Under the pieces are notes generated by a model, which was given only the letters and a program-made list of their open reading frames with translations, did not search any database and was not told the DNA's origin. 14,028 nucleotides of DNA from a bacterium (lineage in GTDB: Bacteria; Bacillota_A; Clostridia; Lachnospirales; Lachnospiraceae), in the NCBI GenBank assembly GCA_004562915.1, contig SFQZ01000074.1:1-14028 (forward strand), given 5' to 3'. Shown one piece after another: positions 6,042 to 13,857 of the stretch (position 1 is the stretch's first letter; each line of letters begins with the position of its first letter). Made by a program: the position numbers and the translations under genes.

Positions 6042-7655
6042 ATGTTGAGAGTAGTCATTGCAGATGATGAACCAAAAGTGAATTTACTTCTGCAGAAGAT
6101 TGTCAATTGGGAAGCTCTCGGATTTGAAATCGTTGGAACAGTGCAGGATGGAATCCATGCTCTGGAACTTATTCGGAAGGAAAAACCGGATCTTGTTATG
6201 ACGGATATCCGTATGCCGGGATGCGATGGGATGGAGTTGATTCGGCAGGCGAAAGAAGTAAAACCGGATATTCTGTTTATCGTGGTCAGTGGATATCGTC
6301 AGTTTGAATATGCGAGAACCGCTTTAAAATATGGAGTGGAGGATTATTTGTTAAAGCCTGTGAAGGCAGATGAACTTACCCGTCTTCTGAAAAATATTTA
6401 TGAGAAAAAATCAGAACAGATAAAGATGGAAGAATGGAAAGAGAACATCAATCAGAAGATGCAGAAGGATACGCAGAGAAACAGGGAACGGTTGATTGGG
6501 ACGCTGGTAAGCGGAAAAGAAAGAAAAATAGATTTTCCGGACCGAAATACCGTAAATCAGGAATTCGGATGTCAATTTGAAGAAGGAATTTATCAGGTGA
6601 TTCTGATCACTCCGAATCTGCCCCAGGTACAGGAAAATCCGGATACTTATAAGATCATGATGAAACGTGCGCTTACGATTGTTGAAAAATATATGAAAGA
6701 ATTTTCCAGAGAAGCAGTGGCTGCCATAAAGAACGAAGGAATCTTTCTTATTGTACAGTGTGAGTCTTATGATTCCGTTTTAGTGAAGAAGTATCTGACA
6801 AAAATACGGAAAGAAATAGAGAATCAGAGAGATTTATTCTGGGGGATCCGGGTATCGATTACCGTAGGAAAATGCAGGAAAAGCATCCAGGAACTTCCGG
6901 AAGCGGTAAGAGAAGTGGTGAGATGGGGAAAGGACAGAATCCTTCCGGGAAAAGGCGAGTGGATCGAGGTCGGAGAAATGAAAAGCATTTCCCAAGAGGT
7001 GGAGTATCAGATGCCGGCATCCCTGCGGAAAAGTTTTTATGAGATGGGAGAATATCTGGATTACGGGAAATATTGCAGGGAACTGGAAAAACTGGAGAAG
7101 GAAATTTGTTATTCTGCAAAGTTAAGCGGACAAATGGTATATGAATGTTTTGTGGAAACGGTGGAAGCCTGTCTTGGCGGTCTGAGACAAAATGAGAAGA
7201 TTAATGAAGAAGAAGTTAAGCTGGAACTTATTTGTCGTTACCATATGTGCAGTTCTCTGGCGGATGTTTTTTCTCTTCTCAGAGATGACATAGGAAAGGT
7301 ATTTCAAACCTGTATTGAACTGAAAGAGAAAAAAGAGATGCGGCCGATTACGGAAGCGAAGAACTATATACAGGAACACTTTAGAGAATCCTTGAAGCTG
7401 GAAGAGGTAAGCCGGGTAATTGGGTTCAATGCCACATATTTTTCTACTGTATTTAAGAAGGAGACGGGTAAAAGCTTTCTGGATTATCTCACGGAAGTCC
7501 GGATGAACAAAGCGAAACAGCTGTTATGTCGGGGTAATCTGAGTGTGAATGATGTGGCGGAGGGAGTAGGATATCAGGATCTGAAGTATTTTTCCAAATT
7601 GTTTAAGAAAGCTACAGGAATCAGCCCTTCGGAATATAAGAAACTGTATCAGTAA
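6042..7655 (+). CDS. YesN-type response regulator with AraC DNA-binding domain
   Basis: This 537-residue protein has an N-terminal receiver domain (1-120) with acidic residues Asp8/Asp9, the phosphoacceptor Asp55 in TDIRMPG, Ser83 and Lys105 in LLKPV. A long middle region follows, part of which (about 270-310, VSITVGKCRKSIQELPEAV) recalls the degenerate GGDEF-like segment common in YesN proteins. The C-terminal AraC domain has two helix-turn-helices (about 435-537, ending YFSKLFKKATGISPSEYKKLY). Phosphorylation by the neighbouring kinase should drive binding to direct repeats at target promoters. ATG 6042 follows AAGGAGG by 7 bases. The frame is open further upstream, to 5961, but without a ribosome site and across the likely promoter. 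The kinase gene starts 12 bases downstream. The likely target is the importer promoter at 10025-10052. Confidence 0.93.
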   Translation: MLRVVIADDEPKVNLLLQKIVNWEALGFEIVGTVQDGIHALELIRKEKPDLVMTDIRMPGCDGMELIRQAKEVKPDILFIVVSGYRQFEYARTALKYGVEDYLLKPVKADELTRLLKNIYEKKSEQIKMEEWKENINQKMQKDTQRNRERLIGTLVSGKERKIDFPDRNTVNQEFGCQFEEGIYQVILITPNLPQVQENPDTYKIMMKRALTIVEKYMKEFSREAVAAIKNEGIFLIVQCESYDSVLVKKYLTKIRKEIENQRDLFWGIRVSITVGKCRKSIQELPEAVREVVRWGKDRILPGKGEWIEVGEMKSISQEVEYQMPASLRKSFYEMGEYLDYGKYCRELEKLEKEICYSAKLSGQMVYECFVETVEACLGGLRQNEKINEEEVKLELICRYHMCSSLADVFSLLRDDIGKVFQTCIELKEKKEMRPITEAKNYIQEHFRESLKLEEVSRVIGFNATYFSTVFKKETGKSFLDYLTEVRMNKAKQLLCRGNLSVNDVAEGVGYQDLKYFSKLFKKATGISPSEYKKLYQ

Positions 7656-7667
7656 ATGGAGTAAATT

Positions 7668-8501
7668 ATGCGTATATGGTCAAAATTACGTTTCAGCAGA
7701 AAATTAAAACAATTTGCCCGTGAGCGGAATCTGGAAAGAATTTTGAAGGATGACTGGAGCGGATATCCGGAGCTTGCACTGTTTTGTAGAGATCTGGATC
7801 AGATTCTGGAACGGATGCCTGAGGAACAACTTCTGCAAAAGCAGGCAGAGTATTTGGCACTGCAAAATCAAATCAATCCTCATTTCCTTTATAATACGCT
7901 GGAAGCAATCCGGGCAGATGCTCTGGTGGCAGGCTGTGAGAATATTGCCGACACAACAGAGGCTCTGGCTACTTTTTTTCGGTATACAATCACGGATGTG
8001 CGCCGTTTTGTAACACTTTCTGATGAACTGGATAATGTGGATAATTATTTTATTATCCAAAAGTTCAGGTTTGGCGATAAGCTGGATATGAATGTGGAGC
8101 TGGAAAGTGAAGAACTTATGGGTGCGCGGATGCCCAAGCTTCTGCTGCAGCCGCTGGTGGAGAATGCAATTTCTCATGGATTGGAATGCAAAGTGGGAGA
8201 GGGCATGGTGACGGTTGTGGTGGAGAGCAGTGAAAAAAATCTGTTTATCCATGTGAAAGACGATGGAATGGGAATGCAGGAAGAAAAAGTGCAGGAGCTG
8301 AATCAGATTTTTTGTTCCCATGATAAGACCCGGAAGAGGTACGGACAGGAGAAAAATCAGAAAGGCGGGATTGCCCTGCCTAATGTAAACAGCAGAATAA
8401 AACTCTTATTCGGAGAAGATTATGGGCTTCATATTTTCAGTGTGGAGGGAATCGGAACGGAGATACGGATGACACTGCCGCTTATGTTTGATACGGAGTA
8501 G
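7668..8501 (+). CDS. Soluble LytS/YesM-type sensor histidine kinase
   Basis: This 277-residue histidine kinase of the His_kinase/HATPase_c class pairs with YesN regulators. The phosphorylation box is LQNQINPHFLYNTLEAIR with His72, the N box LLLQPLVENAISHG with Asn166, and the G boxes DDGMGM (Asp199) and GGIALPNVNSRI. Known members usually have two membrane helices and an outside sensor domain and run to 450-600 residues. Here the N-terminus before the His box is only about 60 charged, helical residues with no membrane segment. The kinase must therefore get its signal through another protein. The next gene, five bases on, encodes a catalytically dead importer-type ATPase, the best candidate for that partner. 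The start at 7668 has GGAG close upstream, and no long in-frame extension is visible that would supply a sensor domain. Confidence 0.9.
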   Translation: MRIWSKLRFSRKLKQFARERNLERILKDDWSGYPELALFCRDLDQILERMPEEQLLQKQAEYLALQNQINPHFLYNTLEAIRADALVAGCENIADTTEALATFFRYTITDVRRFVTLSDELDNVDNYFIIQKFRFGDKLDMNVELESEELMGARMPKLLLQPLVENAISHGLECKVGEGMVTVVVESSEKNLFIHVKDDGMGMQEEKVQELNQIFCSHDKTRKRYGQEKNQKGGIALPNVNSRIKLLFGEDYGLHIFSVEGIGTEIRMTLPLMFDTE

Positions 8502-8506
8502 TAGAG

Positions 8507-9961
8507 ATGAAAGAAGAATTGATCAGGATTGAAAACGGGAAGATCAGAAAAGGGGATCATCTGCTGGATATTGATGTGGAAATATCCAGAGGCGAGAGTA
8601 TTGGCATTATTTCAGATAATCTCATGAACAGCGACACTTTTCTGGATTTTTTTCGGGGGAATCTTCGACTGGAGCAGGGGAAAGCCTATTTTCTCGGGGA
8701 ACGGACATCTATGGAAGAAATAGGGAAAAAGATAACAGAATCTACTATGATTCTGGAAAGAAAAAATAAGTTTTCTCCGGAATTGGCGGCGTGGGATTTC
8801 CTGGTTGCCCTCAGGGGTGGAACCGGAAGAAACGGAAAAAAAGAACAGCTGAAAAGATTTCATTCGCCGGAAGCGGAGGAAGTTCGAAAAAATCTTGAAA
8901 TTGATTTCCAGTGGAAAGACAGTCTGGCGTATCTGACTCCCCTGTCACTCTGCCGTCTGTATTTGTTTAAAGCGTGGTTTTGTCATTATGAGATCATGGT
9001 ACTGGGGCATATTACGGAAGTACTGCGTGAGAATGATATTCATAAGCTGATGGAATATGTGGAGTATTTTCTGCAGAGGGGTATGGCCTTTTTACTGGTG
9101 GATCAGGAAAGTTCCTTTTTATTTTCTCATACATGCAGGATTGATGTTCTGAAAAACGGGATAACCTGTTATCGCCTTTTTCCGGAACAGTTTGACCAGG
9201 AGACACTGATTCATATCATGCGGGGAAAAGATCATGGGAAAGAAAGCAATATGGACAAGATTATCGATAAAAAAGAGAAGAATGCTTCCATATCTTCCCC
9301 TGTGCTGGAATTTGACAAAGTAGTGTCAGACATGACGGATGAGTTGAATTTTCAGATAAGAAAAGGAGAAATCGGCGTGCTGCTGGATTATAATTATCAG
9401 ACTGCCCTTGAGATACGAAGAATCTTTTTAAATGAAAAAAGATGGAAGAGAGGGCAGATACGGGTGAATGGCAGCACCTGCAGTCCGGCAGTGCTTTCTT
9501 CTATGTTGGGAAAAGAAATAGGAATTCAGCTGGAGAATCCGGCAAAAAAAGGAAAAACTTTATACTATAATCTCAGCGGTCTGGAAAATCTCAGCTCTAT
9601 GCTGATACCCAAAATGGGAAGCAGGATAGTGCGGAAAAAAATAGAACAGAATATTATGAAGGAAGCCGGTGAATGGTTTGATGAGAAACTTCTGAGACAA
9701 AAAATCAGTGAATGGACACCGGAAGACAGACTAAGATTATCCTATTATAAATGGTATCTTGTAAATCCTTATGTGTTGATCTGCTTTTTTCCTTTTTCAG
9801 GTACGGATTTTCTGAAATATCGTATCATTATGGATATGCTGACCATGTGTGCGGAAAAAGGAATGGCGATTTTAATGATTTCAACGGATATTGAAGGAAT
9901 ATGTGAGAAAATAAATGATGCGAATTTTATAAACAGAATCAGATATATAAATAAAAAATAA
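8507..9961 (+). CDS. Degenerate tandem ABC ATPase (RbsA-like pseudoenzyme)
   Basis: This 484-residue protein aligns along both halves with the RbsA-type ATPase encoded at 10201, yet its catalytic motifs are replaced. In half one the Walker A GENGAGKST becomes SDNLMNSDT (36-44; the Lys is Ser42). The signature LSVAE becomes LTPLS, Walker B DEPT becomes GHIT, and the switch His becomes Gln. In half two GLVGAGRS is lost (LLDYNYQTA), LSGGNQQ becomes WTPEDRL, and DEPTRGID becomes FFPFSGTD. The two halves are joined by a charged linker (about 225-262). ATP hydrolysis is very unlikely. The open frame and retained fold argue for a selected non-enzymatic role. It is the third gene of the regulator/kinase operon, so it may tether the soluble kinase to the importer's permease or sense ATPase-permease assembly. 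This is an inference. Its start is 5 bases after the kinase stop. Confidence 0.85.
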   Translation: MKEELIRIENGKIRKGDHLLDIDVEISRGESIGIISDNLMNSDTFLDFFRGNLRLEQGKAYFLGERTSMEEIGKKITESTMILERKNKFSPELAAWDFLVALRGGTGRNGKKEQLKRFHSPEAEEVRKNLEIDFQWKDSLAYLTPLSLCRLYLFKAWFCHYEIMVLGHITEVLRENDIHKLMEYVEYFLQRGMAFLLVDQESSFLFSHTCRIDVLKNGITCYRLFPEQFDQETLIHIMRGKDHGKESNMDKIIDKKEKNASISSPVLEFDKVVSDMTDELNFQIRKGEIGVLLDYNYQTALEIRRIFLNEKRWKRGQIRVNGSTCSPAVLSSMLGKEIGIQLENPAKKGKTLYYNLSGLENLSSMLIPKMGSRIVRKKIEQNIMKEAGEWFDEKLLRQKISEWTPEDRLRLSYYKWYLVNPYVLICFFPFSGTDFLKYRIIMDMLTMCAEKGMAILMISTDIEGICEKINDANFINRIRYINKK

Positions 9962-9989
9962 AAAAACATACAGGGAAATAGAAAAAATC

Positions 9990-10021
9990 CAAAGATTGTC
10001 CCCCTTGATACAAAGAATGTC
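9990..10021 (+). promoter_or_regulatory. Candidate response-regulator binding site: direct repeats
   Basis: CAAAGATTGTC (9990-10000) and CAAAGAATGTC (10011-10021) match at 10 of 11 bases. They are spaced exactly 21 bases, two helical turns, and end three bases before the -35. This is the usual geometry for activation by AraC-type DNA-binding domains. The YesN-type regulator at 6042-7655 is the natural candidate. Confidence 0.6.
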
Positions 10022-10024
10022 GGT

Positions 10025-10052
10025 TTGAAAACACCCGTAAGTTCAGTATAAT
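10025..10052 (+). promoter_or_regulatory. Promoter of the importer operon
   Basis: TTGAAA (10025-10030) and TATAAT (10047-10052) have a 16-base spacer. The short spacer and imperfect -35 fit a promoter that needs an activator. Transcription would start near 10059. Confidence 0.65.
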
Positions 10053-10200
10053 ATGCTCAACAGTTAATAAAGAGTATATCAAAAAACGGTGTGCGCAGCC
10101 GGATATACAGATTCAAGGGGGACTTTTATTGTTACTATATGAGTTCCGGAAAAGAGATTAAAAAGGTTCGATAAGATCAGAACATGGAAGGAGGAAGTGT

Positions 10201-11712
10201 ATGGAGTACGTTCTTGAGATGAAGAACATCTGTAAATCATTTCCCGGTGTCAAGGTTCTGGAGAATGTGAATCTTCAGATAAAACCGGGAGAAGTACATG
10301 CACTGATGGGAGAGAACGGAGCAGGAAAATCCACTCTTATGAAAATCCTGATGGGGATTTATAAAGCAGACCAGGGAAGCATCGTGCTACAAGGTCAGGA
10401 AACAGTCATTCACGGACCGAAGGATGCCATGGGTAAAGGAATATCCATGATACATCAGGAACTGAATACGCTGCTGGATATGGAAGTGGCAGAGAATGTA
10501 TTTGTGGGAAGAGAAATCCTGAAAAAAGGATTTTCAAAGATGAAAATCGTGGATCTGGATAAGATGCGGGAAGAGACCGCAAGGTATTTCCGGGAAATGA
10601 GCATCGATATTGATCCGAAAGCAAAAATGAGGACGCTGAGTGTGGCAGAGATGCAGCTGGTAGAAATCGTAAAAGCCATTTCGCTGAATTCAAAGATCAT
10701 CGTTATGGATGAACCTACATCAGCGATTACTGAGAAAGAAGCACAGGTTTTGTTCGCACAGATTGACCGGCTGAAAAAACAGGGAGTAGCGATCATCTAT
10801 ATCTCTCATAAGATGGATGAAATTTTCAGAATCTCCGATACGATTACAGTTTTGCGGGACGGTGAATGGATCGGCACAAAACCGGCATCTGAGCTGGATG
10901 ACAATTCTCTGATTAAGATGATGGTCGGACGTGAACTGACTGATATTTATCCAAAAGAGCCGGCACCGATTGGAGATGTGATTCTGGAAGTAAAAGATCT
11001 TTCCAGAGGCAAAAAGGTGAAAAATGTAAACCTGACTCTCAGGAAGGGCGAAGTACTTGGAATAGCCGGACTTGTAGGAGCCGGAAGAAGCGAACTGGTG
11101 GAAACCATCTTCGGTCTGTACCCGAAGACGGGAGGAGAGATATTTCTGAATGGAAAGAAAGCAGATATCAAAAATCCCAAGAAAGCCATCAAAAATAAAA
11201 TAGCACTGATCACAGAGGACAGAAAACTTACCGGATTGAATCTGATCGCAAGTGTAAAAGAGAACATTTCCATTGTATCCTTAAGTAAAATGTCAAAAAA
11301 AGGAATTATTGATAAAAAGCGGGAAAATGAAGTGGCTGAGAAATACATCAAAGAGCTGAAAATAAAGACACCAAACGGAAATGCGATCGTTGGAAACCTC
11401 AGCGGTGGAAATCAGCAGAAGGTTGTTCTTGCAAAATGGCTTCTGGATGAACCGGAGATTATCATTTTTGATGAGCCTACAAGGGGAATTGATATCGGAG
11501 CTAAGAGAGATATTTATCTTCTGATCAATGAACTGGCGAAGGAAGGAAAGGCAGTAATCGTAATTTCTTCGGAAATGGCAGAAGTTATGGGAATCAGTGA
11601 TCGGATTGTGGTTATGTGTGAGGGAGAACTCAAAGGTGAGATTCAAAGAGACGAATTTTCTCAGGAACTGATCATGAGTTACGCTTCCAACATAGAAGGG
11701 AGAGCAGGATGA
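10201..11712 (+). CDS. Simple-sugar ABC importer, tandem ATPase (RbsA/MglA type)
   Basis: This 503-residue cytoplasmic ATPase powers uptake through the RbsC-type permease encoded next. Both nucleotide-binding halves are intact in the way usual for the RbsA family. Half one has Walker A GENGAGKST (Lys43), signature LSVAEMQLVEI and Walker B VMDEPT. Half two has the family-typical variant GLVGAGRSE, LSGGNQQKVVLAKW and FDEPTRGID. An AAGGAGG site lies 8 bases before the ATG. The stop overlaps the permease start by 4 bases (ATGA), implying translational coupling. Family members carry ribose, galactose, xylose, arabinose or inositol, so the substrate cannot be read from the ATPase. It is a distant paralogue of the degenerate protein encoded upstream. 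Confidence 0.95.
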   Translation: MEYVLEMKNICKSFPGVKVLENVNLQIKPGEVHALMGENGAGKSTLMKILMGIYKADQGSIVLQGQETVIHGPKDAMGKGISMIHQELNTLLDMEVAENVFVGREILKKGFSKMKIVDLDKMREETARYFREMSIDIDPKAKMRTLSVAEMQLVEIVKAISLNSKIIVMDEPTSAITEKEAQVLFAQIDRLKKQGVAIIYISHKMDEIFRISDTITVLRDGEWIGTKPASELDDNSLIKMMVGRELTDIYPKEPAPIGDVILEVKDLSRGKKVKNVNLTLRKGEVLGIAGLVGAGRSELVETIFGLYPKTGGEIFLNGKKADIKNPKKAIKNKIALITEDRKLTGLNLIASVKENISIVSLSKMSKKGIIDKKRENEVAEKYIKELKIKTPNGNAIVGNLSGGNQQKVVLAKWLLDEPEIIIFDEPTRGIDIGAKRDIYLLINELAKEGKAVIVISSEMAEVMGISDRIVVMCEGELKGEIQRDEFSQELIMSYASNIEGRAG

Positions 11713-12671
11713 AAACAAAAGTGAAAGCAAAAAGTAAAATTGATTTTAAAGAATTTGGTATATTTATCGTATTTTTCGCACTGGTAATCATTCTGATGAT
11801 TATTTCACCGAATGCATTTGCACAGCCGCGAAACCTGATTAACATTGTGAAACAGGCATCCATCAACGGAATTCTTTCCTGCGGTATGATGTTTGTCATT
11901 ATTGCAGGCGGCATTGATCTGTCGGCAGGTTCCACAATCGCCCTTGCCGGTGTAGTGGCAGCCTTCTGCGCACAGAATCCGGACGGAAATATTTTCCTTC
12001 CGTTGATCGCAGCAATCCTGGCAGGCGCAGCCGTAGGAGCAGTCAATGGTATCGGTGTAGCTTACCTGAATCTGCCGCCGTTTATCATTACGCTGGCAAC
12101 CATGACCGGTGTCAGAGGTCTGGCGCTGATTCTCAGCGGAGGTTCTCCGGTATATGGACTGAATAAGCCATTTGAGCATATGACAAGTTTCTTCCTGTTT
12201 GGAAAGATTCCGCTCCTTGCAGTGTATTTTATCCTGATTGTATTGATCAGCGGATTTATCCTTACCAAGACGGTATTCGGAAGAAGAGTTTATGCAATCG
12301 GCGGAAGTGAGACCACAGCAAAAGTGTCCGGTATCAATGTTAAACGTTATAAACTGATCGTGTATACCATCTGCGGTATCATGTCAGGAATTGCAGGACT
12401 TCTGGTAGCATCCCGTACGGTTCAGGGTTCACCGACAGCAGGTGAGGGATATGAGATGGATGCCATCGCAGCGGTTGTTATCGGTGGAATCAGTATGTCA
12501 GGTGGCGCAGGAAAATGGTACGGAACCATCATCGGTGCTCTGCTTCTGGCAGTAATCGGAAACGGACTTGATATCCTGGGTGTATCATCCAACTATCAGA
12601 AAATTATCAAAGGTGTAATCATCGCAGTAGCGGTATATCTGGATCTGAGAGGAAAAGCCAAACAGGAGTAG
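11709..12671 (+). CDS. Simple-sugar ABC importer, permease (RbsC type)
   Basis: This 320-residue integral membrane protein has about eight to ten hydrophobic segments and family-typical motifs: GGIDLSAGSTIALAGVVAA near residues 62-80, the central loop FGRRVYAIGGSETTAKVSGI that contacts the ATPase, and AVVIGGISMSGGAGKWYGTIIG. It forms the homodimeric channel for the substrate delivered by the binding protein. Its start overlaps the ATPase stop, and the binding-protein gene begins 48 bases downstream. Length is normal. If the upstream pseudo-ATPase binds a permease, this one is the likely partner. Confidence 0.94.
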   Translation: MKTKVKAKSKIDFKEFGIFIVFFALVIILMIISPNAFAQPRNLINIVKQASINGILSCGMMFVIIAGGIDLSAGSTIALAGVVAAFCAQNPDGNIFLPLIAAILAGAAVGAVNGIGVAYLNLPPFIITLATMTGVRGLALILSGGSPVYGLNKPFEHMTSFFLFGKIPLLAVYFILIVLISGFILTKTVFGRRVYAIGGSETTAKVSGINVKRYKLIVYTICGIMSGIAGLLVASRTVQGSPTAGEGYEMDAIAAVVIGGISMSGGAGKWYGTIIGALLLAVIGNGLDILGVSSNYQKIIKGVIIAVAVYLDLRGKAKQE

Positions 12672-12719
12672 CTGGCTTTCAAATAAAAAATATAAAACAA
12701 AGAAAACGGAGGAAAAAGT

Positions 12720-13751
12720 ATGTTTAAAAAATTATTGGCAATGGGAATCGCACTTACAATGGGAGTATCTATGATGACAGGATGTTCCGTAGTATCTGAC
12801 GGAAGTTCTTCAAACGCAAAGGAAAGCAGTTCCGAAGCTGAGGATACCGCTGATGCGGCAGAAAACACAGATGAGGCCGAAGCAGACACAGCCGGACAGA
12901 AGATTGCTCTGTTCATGACACATATGTCCAACGAATTTACGGTAACCCTTTCATCTGCAGTTGAGGCTGAAGTAAAAGCCAGAGGATATGATTATAGTGT
13001 ATATGATGCAGGACAGGATGCTGCAACACAGGCAGACCAGATCGAGCAGGCCATCACACTTGGTGTAAATGGTATCATCATTGAGCCGGTATCTGTCGAC
13101 GGTATCGTACCTTCTGTAAAAGCAGCCAAAGAAGCTGGTGTAAAAGTAGTAATCGTTAACCAGAGAATCAGTGAGCCGGAAGCAGCAGACTGCTACGTAG
13201 GTGCAGATGCAGCTACCACAGGTGCAAAACTGATGGAAGAAGTCATGAAAGATATCAATGCAGAAGGAAATATTGCTCTTCTCCTTGGACCTATGGGTTC
13301 TGACGGACAGATTGGTCGTTCTGCAGGATTTGACCAGGTACTGGCAGAGAATCCGAATGTAGAAGTTGTATTCCAGGATACTGCTGAATGGCAGACAGAG
13401 CCGGCTCTGACAATCGTAGAGAACTGGCTGAACGCAGGAAAAGAAATCAAAGCAATCGTTGCTCAGAATGATGGTATGGCTGTAGGTGCTGCAAAAGCAG
13501 TTGCGGATGCTCAGAAAACAGGCGAAATTAAAGTTTACGGTGTAGATGCTACTTCTGAAGGACTTCAGGGCGTACTGGATGGAAATCTGCAGGGTACTAT
13601 TTCCCAGGGTACAGAAGATCAGGGTAAACTTTCCGCTGATGCATGTGCAGACCTTCTGGAAGGAAAAGAAGTACAGGCTGAAACAATCGTTGACAACATT
13701 TACTACACAGCAGACAATGCACAGGAAGCACTGGATGCACTTGGAAAGTAA
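12720..13751 (+). CDS. Sugar-binding lipoprotein (RbsB-type, periplasmic-binding protein 4 fold)
   Basis: This 343-residue secreted lipoprotein has a signal peptide (1-21) ending in the lipobox MMTGC, so Cys22 would be lipidated and the protein anchored outside the membrane. A Ser/Glu/Ala-rich linker (about 23-60) precedes the two-lobed binding fold, which begins KIALFMTHMSNEFTVTLSSAVE. The substrate-hinge features GVNGIIIEPVS, VVIVNQRI, IVAQNDGMAVGA and VYGVDAT are typical of ribose/galactose/inositol binding proteins. It captures the sugar and hands it to the permease. The ribosome site is GGAGG 8 bases upstream. It ends the transporter gene set. A hairpin follows before the next gene, which may lower expression of downstream catabolic genes. 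The ligand is not identifiable by eye. Inositol is suggested only by the neighbours. Confidence 0.94.
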   Translation: MFKKLLAMGIALTMGVSMMTGCSVVSDGSSSNAKESSSEAEDTADAAENTDEAEADTAGQKIALFMTHMSNEFTVTLSSAVEAEVKARGYDYSVYDAGQDAATQADQIEQAITLGVNGIIIEPVSVDGIVPSVKAAKEAGVKVVIVNQRISEPEAADCYVGADAATTGAKLMEEVMKDINAEGNIALLLGPMGSDGQIGRSAGFDQVLAENPNVEVVFQDTAEWQTEPALTIVENWLNAGKEIKAIVAQNDGMAVGAAKAVADAQKTGEIKVYGVDATSEGLQGVLDGNLQGTISQGTEDQGKLSADACADLLEGKEVQAETIVDNIYYTADNAQEALDALGK

Positions 13752-13800
13752 ATAATAACAATATCGATAATACCAATAGAAAACATAGTTTTTAGCAGGT

Positions 13801-13833
13801 GGCTGCTGCATAACAACTGTTTATGTGGCAGCC
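13801..13833 (+). terminator. Hairpin between importer and isomerase genes (attenuator-like)
   Basis: GGCTGCTGCATA (13801-13812) pairs with TATGTGGCAGCC (13822-13833) with two positions forming wobble or mismatch pairs, around a 9-base loop. There is no T run after it (TTATCTGG follows). It is more likely an mRNA-stabilising or partially attenuating hairpin than a full terminator. Confidence 0.4.
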
Positions 13834-13857
13834 TTATCTGGAAAAGGAGGAAAGTGT

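Larger units (their letters stand above)
9962..10200 (+). other. Regulatory intergenic region before the importer operon
   Basis: No gene is seen in these 239 bases. They hold a promoter (10025-10052), direct repeats upstream of it (9990-10021), an 11-bp inverted repeat pair around it, and a leader of roughly 140 bases ending in an AAGGAGG ribosome site. No convincing terminator follows the pseudo-ATPase gene, so some read-through is possible. Confidence 0.6.

Noticed and set aside
12951..13811. Long minus-strand open frame opposite the binding-protein gene
   Set aside because: It is antisense to a clearly coding lipoprotein gene, rich in Cys, Tyr and Phe, with no domain-like pattern or ribosome site.
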